Assembly (NCBI GenBank): GCA_030430725.1
Contig: JAUIKP010000145.1
Coordinates: 1 to 7,561 of the forward strand
DNA: 7,561 nt
Direction of reading: 5' to 3'
Source: Nitrospiria bacterium
GTDB lineage: Bacteria > Nitrospirota > Nitrospiria > Nitrospirales > UBA8639
The position numbers and the translations under genes were made by a program. Positions 1 through 6,127 of this stretch are shown here, piece after piece; position 1 is the stretch's first letter; each line of letters begins with the position of its first letter. The notes under the pieces were generated by a model, which was not told the DNA's origin, made no database searches, and saw nothing but the letters and a program-made list of their open reading frames with translations.

Positions 1-450
1 CAGTTTGCCCTCATCGATGAGCCGGTAGGCGCTTTTAGTATGGGCCGCTACCGGATTCATTTAGACACCAGGGGGCGAGAGGATATTTATGTTCATGCGT
101 TGTCTGATGAATGTCAGGTAGAGCATCTCGATCTTATCCTGAGTGATCTTGATCACATGCTGGCCGGGTTGCAAAAACGACCTCGTCATTCTCTCTTGGC
201 ATCACAGAAGAAATGGCCGGACAATTCTATTGCCAATCCTGAGTCTTCCTTCGGCTCGTTGGGACACCTCGGGTCTTCTCCATCTCCCCCATCCTCTGAA
301 ACGTTGCACGCTGCGTTGAATACGGTGGCATGCGTCATTCATCAGCGAGTTGATCCATCCGAAGGCCAGGCGGAGCTTTTGGCCCATGTGCAAGCTATCT
401 TTGATCATCCTCAAATAACTCATCTCCTATCCCTCTCACCTTCCCAATAG
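1..450 (+). CDS. C-terminal part of an unrecognised protein (5' end outside window)
   Basis: The reading frame is open from the first base with no stop before TAG at 448-450, so this is most likely the last 149 codons of a longer gene. The ATG at 40 lies inside apparently continuous coding sequence (a run of LIDEPVGAFS leads into it) and has no Shine-Dalgarno site, so I do not take it as the start. The visible part begins with a mixed, partly acidic region containing RYRIHLDTRGREDIYVH, then a leucine/aspartate-rich helix-like stretch (LDLILSDLDHMLAGL). A low-complexity Ser/Pro/Gly linker follows at about residues 80-112, and the protein ends in a predicted helical segment. I see no membrane segment, no signal peptide and no catalytic motif that I recognise. 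The function is unknown. Confidence refers to it being coding. Confidence 0.6.
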   Translation, partial: QFALIDEPVGAFSMGRYRIHLDTRGREDIYVHALSDECQVEHLDLILSDLDHMLAGLQKRPRHSLLASQKKWPDNSIANPESSFGSLGHLGSSPSPPSSETLHAALNTVACVIHQRVDPSEGQAELLAHVQAIFDHPQITHLLSLSPSQ

Positions 451-485
451 TTGTAATCTTTGATTTCTTTCGACCCTGGCTGTTT

Positions 486-520
486 CACCTCCTAATCATC
501 CCAAGCATGAGGTGGAGGTG
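486..520. repeat. Inverted repeat, 7-bp arms
   Basis: CACCTCC at 486-492 is the exact reverse complement of GGAGGTG at 514-520, with 21 bases between. It lies 36 bases after the stop of the upstream partial gene. There is no T-run after it on either strand, so it is not a classic terminator. The right arm contains a Shine-Dalgarno-like GGAGG, but no start codon follows at a useful distance. It may be a chance match. Confidence 0.3.
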
Positions 521-634
521 TGCGGGAATGCTGATGGGAATTGTGAAAGATCGTTTTTGAGCTTTCCCATTAGTTGCGATCACTGCGTTTTCTCTCCATT
601 TTAAACCTCCGGTCCTTTTGCTTGTGAATGCATT

Positions 635-655
635 CATGGGTATCGGAAACCCATG
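635..655. repeat. Perfect 7-bp hairpin in the leader of the MFS gene
   Basis: CATGGGT at 635-641 and ACCCATG at 649-655 are exact reverse complements around the 7-base loop ATCGGAA. The right arm contains the ATG at 653, the first in-frame start of the transporter frame, which would be buried in a stem. This favours the later ATG at 761 as the real start. No T-run follows. A role as a protein-binding site or mRNA structure is possible but not shown. Confidence 0.4.
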
Positions 656-691
656 GTGGGGCGACATGAGGTGCGATGTCTGAAGTCTCAA

Positions 692-708
692 AAGACGGAA
701 TTCGTCTT
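692..708. repeat. 6-bp hairpin, AAGACG / CGTCTT
   Basis: AAGACG at 692-697 and CGTCTT at 703-708 flank the loop GAATT. It sits just upstream of the weak promoter-like match before the transporter. It could be an operator-like dyad, but a 6-bp match of this kind also arises by chance. Confidence 0.25.
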
Positions 709-710
709 AA

Positions 711-739
711 TGTACCAATCAATGCGTCTCAGTTATAGT
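711..739 (+). promoter_or_regulatory. Weak sigma70-like promoter candidate for the MFS gene
   Basis: TATAGT at 734-739 matches five of six positions of the -10 consensus. Seventeen bases upstream, TGTACC at 711-716 matches only three of six -35 positions. Transcription would start near 746 and give a leader of about 15 bases before ATG 761, which fits the later start. The poor -35 keeps confidence low. Confidence 0.25.
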
Positions 740-760
740 GACCAAAGAAATCGGTACACA

Positions 761-2065
761 ATGGCGGAATTTGTTCAACAGTTTCTTCATCAGTTGATCA
801 GCCGGGTGGTGCCGGTTGAACGGGATGAACTTCCTGCGCTCTTCGGATCGTTTGTCTATTTTTTTTGTGTGCTGGCGGCCTATTACATTCTGCGACCGGT
901 TCGAGATGAAATGGGAGTGCTCTCGGGAGCTCATAATCTTCCGTGGCTGTTTTCCGTTGTGTTCGTCACGATGCTGGCTGTGATCCCGATATTCGGTTGG
1001 GTCGCGGGGCATTTTCCGATTCGTCGATTATTGCCAACCGTCTATGGGTTTTTTATCCTGAATCTTTTGGTGTTTTTTGGGGCTTTGCAAAGTGGAGTCG
1101 GGGTTCCAGCATTTGGGCCGATATTTTTTGTGTGGTTGAGTGTGTTTAATTTATTCGTCGTGTCGGTGTTTTGGAGTTTTATGGCCGATGTGTTTCCCAC
1201 CGATGCGGCTCGCCGACTCTTTGGTTGTGTTTCTGCAGGAGGCAGTCTTGGCGCCATGACAGGCCCGTTTATTACCGCAATGGCGGTAAAAGGGGTCGGA
1301 GTTTCCGGGTTACTCCTGGTGTCAGCGATTTTCTTATTGATCGCGGTGGGATGCATAATGGCATTGTTGAAATGGTATCACGGTCAATATGGGATTGATC
1401 TGGGAGACCGACGCCTTTCTTCCATCAGCCATCGTGAATCCATTCCTCCCAGCTTGTGGGTAGGTGTGGTGTGTATTGTTCGCTCGCCATATTTGAAAGG
1501 CATTGCCCTCTATCTCATGTGTTATTCGATTCTGTCAACGTTCCTATATTCGCAGCAAACCATCTTAATTCCCCAAGTTATGCCGAGTTCGGAAGGTCGC
1601 ATGCAATTGTTCGCATCGGTAGATCTTGGGATCAATGTTTTCGCGTTCACGCTCCAGTTTTTCGCGACAGGCTGGTTGTTGACACGCTTTGGCGTCGTGA
1701 GCATGTTGGCTGTCATGCCCCTGGTATCATTGATTGGATTTGGGGTGTTTGGCTTGGCGACCGTCCTGCCGGTCTTGATCGGGTTTGGTGTTCTGCGGCG
1801 GGCGGGAGAATTTTCCATCACCAAGCCGACGCGAGAAACCCTCTTTACCGTCGTATCCCGTGAAGAAAAATATCAGGCGAAAAATGTGATTGATACGGTG
1901 GTTCATCGAGGTGCCGATATGACGGGGACAGGGATTGTCTCCGTCTTTCATACCTGGGGAATGACCTTGTCTTCCATGGCATTTGCGGCACTGCCCATTG
2001 CGGGTCTATGGCTTGCCACGGGTGTGTGGCTTGGGCGACGGCACGAATCGATCCGGCGACGATGA
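761..2065 (+). CDS. MFS transporter related to NTP/NDP exchange (TlcC/NTT-like) carriers
   Basis: This is a polytopic inner-membrane carrier of 434 residues with about 11-12 hydrophobic segments. Near the N-terminus it carries YYILRPVRDEMG (41-52), which I recognise from bacterial proteins annotated as TlcC-like or ATP:ADP-antiporter-like MFS members. Further hallmarks are FWSFMADVFPTDAARRLFG (137-155) followed by a glycine-rich GGSLGAMTGP, and a conserved C-terminal block from RRAGEFSITKPTRETLF (346-362) to KYQAKNVIDTVVHRGAD (370-386). True nucleotide exchange is proven only for obligate intracellular bacteria and plastids. Free-living members usually have no known substrate, so I do not assign one. 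The frame is open from ATG 653, but I prefer ATG 761 because 653 lies in a hairpin and the 36 extra residues look non-family. The ribosome site at 761 is weak (AAAGAAA at 744-750). The gene is followed after 104 bases by the cyclotransferase-like gene on the same strand. Confidence 0.88.
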   Translation: MAEFVQQFLHQLISRVVPVERDELPALFGSFVYFFCVLAAYYILRPVRDEMGVLSGAHNLPWLFSVVFVTMLAVIPIFGWVAGHFPIRRLLPTVYGFFILNLLVFFGALQSGVGVPAFGPIFFVWLSVFNLFVVSVFWSFMADVFPTDAARRLFGCVSAGGSLGAMTGPFITAMAVKGVGVSGLLLVSAIFLLIAVGCIMALLKWYHGQYGIDLGDRRLSSISHRESIPPSLWVGVVCIVRSPYLKGIALYLMCYSILSTFLYSQQTILIPQVMPSSEGRMQLFASVDLGINVFAFTLQFFATGWLLTRFGVVSMLAVMPLVSLIGFGVFGLATVLPVLIGFGVLRRAGEFSITKPTRETLFTVVSREEKYQAKNVIDTVVHRGADMTGTGIVSVFHTWGMTLSSMAFAALPIAGLWLATGVWLGRRHESIRRR

Positions 2066-2169
2066 GGCTTGTTACCGAGTGAAGATTGGCATGGAGCTTA
2101 AATTGTCCCCTGCAAAAGAACGCTCTGCTTAAGGCCGATCATCAGAGGTCATTCGATTGGAATCATGAG

Positions 2170-2667
2170 ATGAGTGATGCCTTGTTTACTTATGGGACGT
2201 TGCAATTTCCCGAAGTGATGGAAGCGGTGACCGGGCTGGCGTTGCCATGGGTGAAAGCAGAAGCGCCGGGGTTCGCCCGGTTTCGGTTTAAGGATCGAAT
2301 TTATCCGGGAATGGTGGCCCGGGAAGGCGCTCTGACGCAGGGTCGCGTATATAGCTCAATGAGTCATCAAATTTGGGAACTCCTGGACCGGTTTGAAGAC
2401 CCGGTGTATCGCAGGGAATTGCTTAGGGTTTACCGCTCAGATGGCTCTAAAATAACGGCCTATGCCTATGTCCTACCGGTCGCACAGCAACATTTGCTTT
2501 CTTCAGAATTATGGCAGATGGATTGGTTTAGCGATGTCCATTTAGTTGGATATGTGAGTCGGTGTCGCATGTTTTATGAAGCGATCACTTCTCAAGGCTT
2601 ACCGGAAAGCCGCAAGCAACGGTTGTGGAAGGTAACGAATTCCTCGGAGAATTCCCAGGCATGGTGA
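2170..2667 (+). CDS. AIG2-like gamma-glutamylcyclotransferase family protein
   Basis: A 165-residue soluble protein of the GGCT/AIG2 fold. Members cyclise gamma-glutamyl amino acids or gamma-glutamylamines to 5-oxoproline, or remain uncharacterised. Visible marks are YGTLQ near the start (8-12), where the family binds substrate with its YGTL loop, YPGMV (45-49), GRVYSS (58-63), and LLDRFEDPVYRRELLRV (71-87). Within the last block Glu76 lies where the family has its catalytic glutamate. A basic, less typical tail of about 25 residues follows (from about 141). The frame extends back to a TTG at 2086, but the added residues do not resemble the family and the YGTL motif should lie near the N-terminus, so ATG 2170 is preferred. 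Its ribosome site is weak (GGA at 2159-2161). The 3' end overlaps the next gene by 7 bases. The physiological substrate cannot be told. Confidence 0.85.
   Translation: MSDALFTYGTLQFPEVMEAVTGLALPWVKAEAPGFARFRFKDRIYPGMVAREGALTQGRVYSSMSHQIWELLDRFEDPVYRRELLRVYRSDGSKITAYAYVLPVAQQHLLSSELWQMDWFSDVHLVGYVSRCRMFYEAITSQGLPESRKQRLWKVTNSSENSQAW
2646..2650 (+). promoter_or_regulatory. Ribosome binding site for the small membrane protein
   Basis: GGAGA at 2646-2650 lies 10 bases before ATG 2661, inside the end of the cyclotransferase-like gene. It supports ATG 2661 over the in-frame GTG at 2625, which would add 12 residues without a site of its own. Confidence 0.5.
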
Positions 2668-3074
2668 AGTCTTCCAATCGACCAATTTTGCTGGTGATGC
2701 TTGTGACGCTGCTGATTTTTGGTGGGGCCTTGATCTATTTCACGATGGAGTATCTCTCTCAGGTGACCAAGGCGGATTTTTCATCAACCAAGACAATGGA
2801 ATACCAGATCGGAATGTGGCTTCTGGTGGTGACGATGCTGGCCGGCATGCCGGCCGTGGGAATGGGTGCATATGTCATGTACATCGGATCACGGATTCGT
2901 GTGACCCAGAAGTGGCCTCCAGCAGGGATGGGATTCAGGGCGGAGACGCCGGTCATGTTAGGTGATCGGGCCACATTCGTCGGATGGGGTGTGATGGGGC
3001 TTGGGTTTGTTCTTGTGCTATGTGGGTTGATGTTGCCGGTGGTTGGCTGGAAATTCGGGAACCTTGTTCAATAA
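2661..3074 (+). CDS. Small three-helix inner-membrane protein of unknown function
   Basis: A 137-residue hydrophobic protein that I do not assign to a family. It has three predicted membrane helices at about 8-29, 51-76 and 106-130. Between the first two is a short polar loop containing KADFSSTKT. Between the second and third is a more polar region with RIRVTQKWPP and an acidic/basic mix. The start ATG 2661 overlaps the stop of the cyclotransferase-like gene (ATGGTGA arrangement), which suggests translational coupling, and GGAGA at 2646 provides a ribosome site. The symporter gene follows after 51 bases. By position it could be an accessory subunit or a regulator of the transporter, but only co-location supports this. 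Its length, clean frame and site make it a real gene. Confidence 0.78.
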   Translation: MVKSSNRPILLVMLVTLLIFGGALIYFTMEYLSQVTKADFSSTKTMEYQIGMWLLVVTMLAGMPAVGMGAYVMYIGSRIRVTQKWPPAGMGFRAETPVMLGDRATFVGWGVMGLGFVLVLCGLMLPVVGWKFGNLVQ

Positions 3075-3125
3075 ATAGAATTCATTTTTTGTGATAGAAC
3101 TCCCAACCATGGCGAATCAAAAATA

Positions 3126-5048
3126 ATGACGGGATGGGATTGGGCGATTCTTGTGGTTTTTATTCTCTATGCCCTGCAAGCGGGGTTTCGAGAGCGGGCG
3201 GTCGCATCTCAAAATCTGGAAGAGTATTTTCTTGCCGGACGCAGTCTCTCGGGGTGGAAGGCCGGATTGAGCATGGCGGCGACGCAATTTGCCGCTGACA
3301 CTCCACTGCTGGTCACCGGATTAGTGGCGACGGCCGGAATTTTCGCATTGTGGCGATTGTGGATTTATGCACTGGCTTTTCTCCTGGTGGGTTTTCTCTT
3401 GGCTCCGAGTTGGCGGCGGGTCGGTGTGCTCACCGATGCCGAGCTGACGGAGGTGCGATATGGCCACGGTGCGGCATCGGTTCTTCGGGGCATCAAAGCC
3501 GTTTATTTCGGCACAATCGTCAATTGCACCGTGTTAGCCATGGTGCTGCTGGCGGCAACTCGTCTTGCTGAACCGTTTCTTCTCTGGGATCAATGGCTTC
3601 CTGCCGGGGTCTTCGATGTGTGTGTCCAAATGGTCAAATGGGCCGGTGTCCCATTTACCATTGGCGGGTTGGAAGCGGAAAATGTGTGGATTCGTTCGAC
3701 CAATAATCTCTTATCAATTGGAGCTATTGTGTCTGTGACCTTATTATATTCCACCACTGGTGGACTCCGAAGCGTCGTCGCCACGGATCTGGTGCAATTT
3801 GGAATCGGGATCGTTGCCAGTGGCGCGTTTGCCTGGGTGGTGGTGGACCATGTGGGTGGCCTTTCGTCCTTGACGCAACGTATTCATGAACAATTTTCGG
3901 TTTCCGCAGGGTATTTGCTGACTGGTAATGAAATTTTAGCTTTTACGCCCTTTGGTGCCAGAGATGCGACCATGCTGGTGCTGTTGGTCTATGGATTTCA
4001 ATGGCTTTTACAAATGAACGCGGATGGGACCGGATACCTTGCTCAACGATCCATGGCCTGTCGGAGTGATCACGATGCGCGAGTGGCGGCTGTGGTGTTT
4101 TCGGTGGCTCAAGTCCTGCTCCGGAGTTTGATCTGGCTTCCATTGGTTTTAGGATTGCTTGTGGTGTTCCCGCCGCTGCCAGAGACCCTGGGCCCTCAAT
4201 TCATTGCGGCTCGAGAATTTACCTTTGTGCAAGGGATGAATGAGCTGTTACCGCCGGGGATTAAAGGATTGATGGTGGTCGGAATGTTAGCGGCCTTGGC
4301 TTCAACGGTCGATACGCATTTGAATTGGGGGGCGTCCTATTGGACCAATGATCTCTATCGCCGGTTTATTTGTGAGGGTTGGCTCAAACGCTCTCCTTCT
4401 CCTCGTGCCCTGGTGTGGGTTGCTCGTGGGAGTAATCTGCTGATTCTGTTTATTGCCCTCTGTATTATCCCGTGGTTGTCATCCATTCAGACGGCCTGGC
4501 AAATCAGTTTGTTGCTGGGTGCAGGGATGGGGGTGGTATTGGTATTGCGCTGGATCTGGTGGCGAGTTACGGCCTGGGGTGAATTGGCCAGTATTGCGGC
4601 ATCGATGATCATGGCTCCCCTCTTGCTGTGGACCCTCCCAGGGCCGCAAGAGGAAATGCGGCTATTAATCATGGGCCTAGCAGCCGGCGCGATTGGGATA
4701 ACCGTATCCTGGTTTACCGGACCGGAAAATCTTGATCGTTTGGAAACCTTTTACCGGCGTGCGCGTCCTCCGGGATTTTGGGGACCAATTGAACAGCGGG
4801 TTCAGCCAGAGCGACGAAATGGAGTTCGACGATTTTGGCGAGCGATGCTGGCGATGGGACTGACGGCTTTGTCCATATTTTGTTTGCTTACGGGTATCGG
4901 AACCTGGCTGGTAGGTAGTCCGGCTCCCGAGTGGGTGTCCTGGCGTGAGGTGTGGATTGTCGGACTCTTACTACTGGGGGTCCTCTTAATTCCCCTTTGG
5001 ATCAACGTCGGTTTTCGTCATTCTGATTCTGTGCCCAGAACACAATAA
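3126..5048 (+). CDS. Sodium:solute symporter family (SSF) transporter
   Basis: A 640-residue inner-membrane protein of the SSF family (LeuT-fold, sodium-coupled uptake), with about 14-15 hydrophobic segments. Family marks are the N-terminal LEEYFLAGRSLSGWKAGLSM (31-50), which leads into the first core helix with AATQFAADTP. Next is LTDAELTEVRYG (102-113), the usual loop ending in RYG. Then comes the eighth-core-helix motif AALASTVDTHLNWGASYW, with Ser393 and Thr394 where SSF proteins place the hydroxyls of the Na2 sodium site, followed by NDLYRRF. The sodium site therefore looks intact. The C-terminus is longer than in a minimal 13-helix member: a basic cytosolic-looking linker (about 545-570) is followed by two further hydrophobic segments. 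ATG 3126 directly precedes the first helix and has no clear Shine-Dalgarno site. The A of this ATG is also the last base of a TAA that ends a tiny upstream frame. The substrate is not predictable; amino acids, organic acids or sugars are all known in the family. Confidence 0.93.
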   Translation: MTGWDWAILVVFILYALQAGFRERAVASQNLEEYFLAGRSLSGWKAGLSMAATQFAADTPLLVTGLVATAGIFALWRLWIYALAFLLVGFLLAPSWRRVGVLTDAELTEVRYGHGAASVLRGIKAVYFGTIVNCTVLAMVLLAATRLAEPFLLWDQWLPAGVFDVCVQMVKWAGVPFTIGGLEAENVWIRSTNNLLSIGAIVSVTLLYSTTGGLRSVVATDLVQFGIGIVASGAFAWVVVDHVGGLSSLTQRIHEQFSVSAGYLLTGNEILAFTPFGARDATMLVLLVYGFQWLLQMNADGTGYLAQRSMACRSDHDARVAAVVFSVAQVLLRSLIWLPLVLGLLVVFPPLPETLGPQFIAAREFTFVQGMNELLPPGIKGLMVVGMLAALASTVDTHLNWGASYWTNDLYRRFICEGWLKRSPSPRALVWVARGSNLLILFIALCIIPWLSSIQTAWQISLLLGAGMGVVLVLRWIWWRVTAWGELASIAASMIMAPLLLWTLPGPQEEMRLLIMGLAAGAIGITVSWFTGPENLDRLETFYRRARPPGFWGPIEQRVQPERRNGVRRFWRAMLAMGLTALSIFCLLTGIGTWLVGSPAPEWVSWREVWIVGLLLLGVLLIPLWINVGFRHSDSVPRTQ

Positions 5049-5052
5049 GAAA

Positions 5053-5087
5053 GGGGAGGGTATTTCCCCATAGTACCGGTCTGGTAC
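5053..5087. other. Two short hairpins after the symporter gene
   Basis: GGGGA at 5053-5057 can pair with TCCCC at 5065-5069, and GTACC at 5073-5077 with GGTAC at 5083-5087 (loop CGGTCT-like, 5 bases). They begin 5 bases after the symporter stop, where a plus-strand terminator would be expected and where the minus-strand genes converge. Neither is followed by a T-run on the plus strand, so intrinsic termination is not shown. Confidence 0.25.
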
Positions 5088-5236
5088 GTCAGAGAAATCT
5101 TATTGTGGATAACAGGAAATCCAGAGGTAGTCAGTAGGTATCCCGAATGACAAGCCATACGTGACGAAAAAACGGAACGTGTTGATGGTAAGAGAAAAAA
5201 GGAATTGAGGTCCCTCGTTGGAGAAGCGAAGGAGTG

Positions 5237-5416
5237 TTAAAGGGAGTCTTCAAAGAGGGTTTGGGCGTCGCCCCATACCATGCCATGGGGAAGCCCTTGA
5301 ACCCAATTGCCGGTTGCGTTGGCTGGCCGGTAGGAATACTCTCTGTCAACTTTTTTGAGGATGATTTCTTCCCCATTTACCCACGTTTGAATCGTATCCA
5401 TTTCATCTATCCACAT
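5237..5416 (-). CDS. Small hypothetical protein, 59 residues
   Basis: This minus-strand frame runs from ATG (5416-5414) to TAA (5239-5237). It has the best ribosome site in the window: GGGAGG, 5 bases before the ATG. The product starts MWIDEMDTIQTWVNGEEIIL and ends in an acidic LFEDSL. It is soluble, acidic and rich in tryptophan (four Trp in 59 residues), with no signal peptide, no membrane segment and no cysteine. The middle part reads KKVDREYSYRPANATGNWVQ, followed by GLPHGMVWGD. I do not recognise a family. Two longer frames cover the same bases (plus 5234-5434, minus 5131-5376), but they lack a good ribosome site and give poorly protein-like sequences. An ATG six codons inside (MDTIQ) is possible but lacks this site. 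An upstream inverted repeat may control translation. Confidence 0.65.
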   Translation of the reverse strand: MWIDEMDTIQTWVNGEEIILKKVDREYSYRPANATGNWVQGLPHGMVWGDAQTLFEDSL

Positions 5417-5421
5417 TATCG

Positions 5422-5427
5422 CCTCCC
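5422..5427 (-). promoter_or_regulatory. Strong Shine-Dalgarno site GGGAGG of the 59-residue gene
   Basis: On the minus strand GGGAGG stands 5 bases before ATG 5416. It decides both the strand and the start of the small gene. It also forms the end of the right arm of an inverted repeat that could mask it. Confidence 0.6.
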
Positions 5428-5451
5428 GGTTTAATTGGTATTATCTGCCAG

Positions 5452-5457
5452 ATTATA
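5452..5457 (-). promoter_or_regulatory. Candidate -10 box TATAAT for the 59-residue gene
   Basis: The minus strand reads a perfect TATAAT at 5457-5452, which would start transcription near 5445 and give a leader of about 29 bases. The -35 position (AATGGT at 17-bp spacing) does not resemble TTGACA, and there is no extended -10 TG. A perfect -10 hexamer alone is common in AT-rich stretches. Confidence 0.3.
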
Positions 5458-5467
5458 AATCGGGAGG

Positions 5468-5695
5468 GATTGGCACCATTCCTCAAAAGTCGTAACAAAT
5501 ATTTCTAAATGGCTTATGTGAAACCAGGTGAATAACGAGGAATATCTGAAAGGGATGTCAAGCGACGTTGAATGATTTCATGGAACAGACAACGGGAAGG
5601 GAAGGGATGTCGAGGTTGGGAGTTGGATAGGACGTTTCTATTTTTTAACGTGGGCCAGTTCTGATGCTTTCGTTGAAGCGGAACGAGAGCTCTCT
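5468..5695. other. Intergenic stretch between the two small minus-strand genes
   Basis: No gene is supported here on either strand; all start codons I checked lead to stops within a few codons. On the minus strand a nine-codon frame (ATG 5479 to TAA 5453, product MVPIPPDL) ends inside the left arm of the inverted repeat, with GAGG too close to its ATG to be a good ribosome site. A 10-bp palindrome GAGAGCTCTC lies at about 5685-5694, just after the stop of the exported-protein gene, without a T-run behind it. Confidence 0.4.
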
Positions 5696-6004
5696 TTATT
5701 GTTGGCCATCTGGATGTTGTGACGGAACTGGAGTCTTCAGTTCTGGTTTTTCTGTAGATACGGGAGGCTCAATGATTGTCCCTCTGAGTAGATCGGGAGG
5801 ATCGGTTTTATAGCGCTGTTCGATAGTGTGAGTCACACAGAATTGCAGCTGCCTGAGTTGCATTTCGTTGAGAGATTCTGGATTTTCTGCAAATTCATGA
5901 GCCAATTGTTGACACTTCGGCTCCAGATTTTCACCACTCTGGGCAAAGGCCAATACAGGGAAAAGAATGAGTCCGAAATATGTTACAAGGATTCCCAATT
6001 TCAT
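5696..6004 (-). CDS. Small exported protein with signal peptide and two cysteines
   Basis: A 102-residue product with a clear Sec signal peptide: a short basic start (MK), a hydrophobic core (LGILVTYFGLILFPVLAF) and a likely signal-peptidase I cut after Ala21 (AFA|QSG). There is no lipobox cysteine at the cut, so it is not a lipoprotein. The mature part of about 81 residues is acidic and helical, with Cys31 and Cys56 spaced to allow one disulfide (EPKCQQLAHEF and QLRQLQFCVTH). It ends in a proline-rich tail (from about 69) that is probably disordered. The start is supported by GGAG (plus 6012-6015), 7 bases before the ATG. I do not recognise a family; a periplasmic location is inferred. The gene lies 123 bases behind the tRNA-Leu on the same strand. 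A weak promoter-like match (TTGATA at 6075-6070, TATGGC at 6053-6048) lies between them. Confidence 0.78.
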   Translation of the reverse strand: MKLGILVTYFGLILFPVLAFAQSGENLEPKCQQLAHEFAENPESLNEMQLRQLQFCVTHTIEQRYKTDPPDLLRGTIIEPPVSTEKPELKTPVPSQHPDGQQ

Positions 6005-6127
6005 ACTGCTTCTCCTCTATATACCGGAATGCTTTTCTTCCGCAATTGCCATACTCCTGAGCATTAACATATCAAATAATGTGTTGATGAAGGAATTCTT
6101 TTAAGAGATCAGAAATATGAAGAAAGA

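Larger units (their letters stand above)
451..760. other. Gene-free leader between the partial gene and the MFS transporter
   Basis: About 310 bases without a convincing gene. A plus-strand frame opens at ATG 653, but that ATG sits in a hairpin arm and has no ribosome site, so I treat 653-760 as leader. A minus-strand frame (485-691) gives a His/Ser/Arg-rich product with no family likeness or ribosome site and is not called. The stretch holds three short inverted repeats (listed separately) and a weak promoter-like match. No hairpin followed by a T-run, as in an intrinsic terminator, was found after the stop at 450. Confidence 0.5.
5422..5467 (-). repeat. Inverted repeat that could mask the Shine-Dalgarno site
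   Basis: Read on the minus strand, CCTCCCGATTTA (5467-5456) and TAAACCGGGAGG (5433-5422) are reverse complements except for one A-C mismatch, giving 7 and 4 paired bases around it. The loop is 22 bases. The right arm contains the whole GGGAGG ribosome site of the 59-residue gene. If the transcript starts upstream of 5467, the stem would hide the site. If the TATAAT at 5457-5452 is the promoter, the left arm would not be in the RNA. Confidence 0.45.

Noticed and set aside
506..673. Direct repeat CATGAGGTG at 506-514 and 665-673
   Set aside because: A 9-base repeat occurring twice with no further copies or flanking similarity is compatible with chance.
653..760. N-terminal extension of the transporter from ATG 653
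   Set aside because: No ribosome site, the ATG lies in a hairpin arm, and the extra 36 residues are polar and unlike the start of related carriers.
1272..1289. Hairpin TTACCGC-AATG-GCGGTAA inside the transporter gene
   Set aside because: The 7-bp arms are perfect, but it lies mid-gene in a conserved coding region with no T-run; coding constraint or chance is enough to explain it.
2086..2169. TTG-started extension of the cyclotransferase-like protein
   Set aside because: It is a rare start without a ribosome site and would push the YGTL motif, normally close to the N-terminus, about 28 residues inward.
5131..5376. Minus-strand 81-residue frame
   Set aside because: It starts inside the 59-residue gene in another frame, lacks a ribosome site, and has a Pro/Ser/Lys-rich, out-of-frame look.
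5234..5434. Plus-strand 66-residue frame over the small minus-strand gene
   Set aside because: It covers the same bases as the 59-residue minus-strand gene, has a weaker ribosome context and does not look like a folded protein.
5641..5660. T-rich run near 5640 as a terminator
   Set aside because: The run TTTTTTT lies inside a short ACGTT/AACGT dyad rather than after a stable stem, and no plus-strand gene ends nearby.
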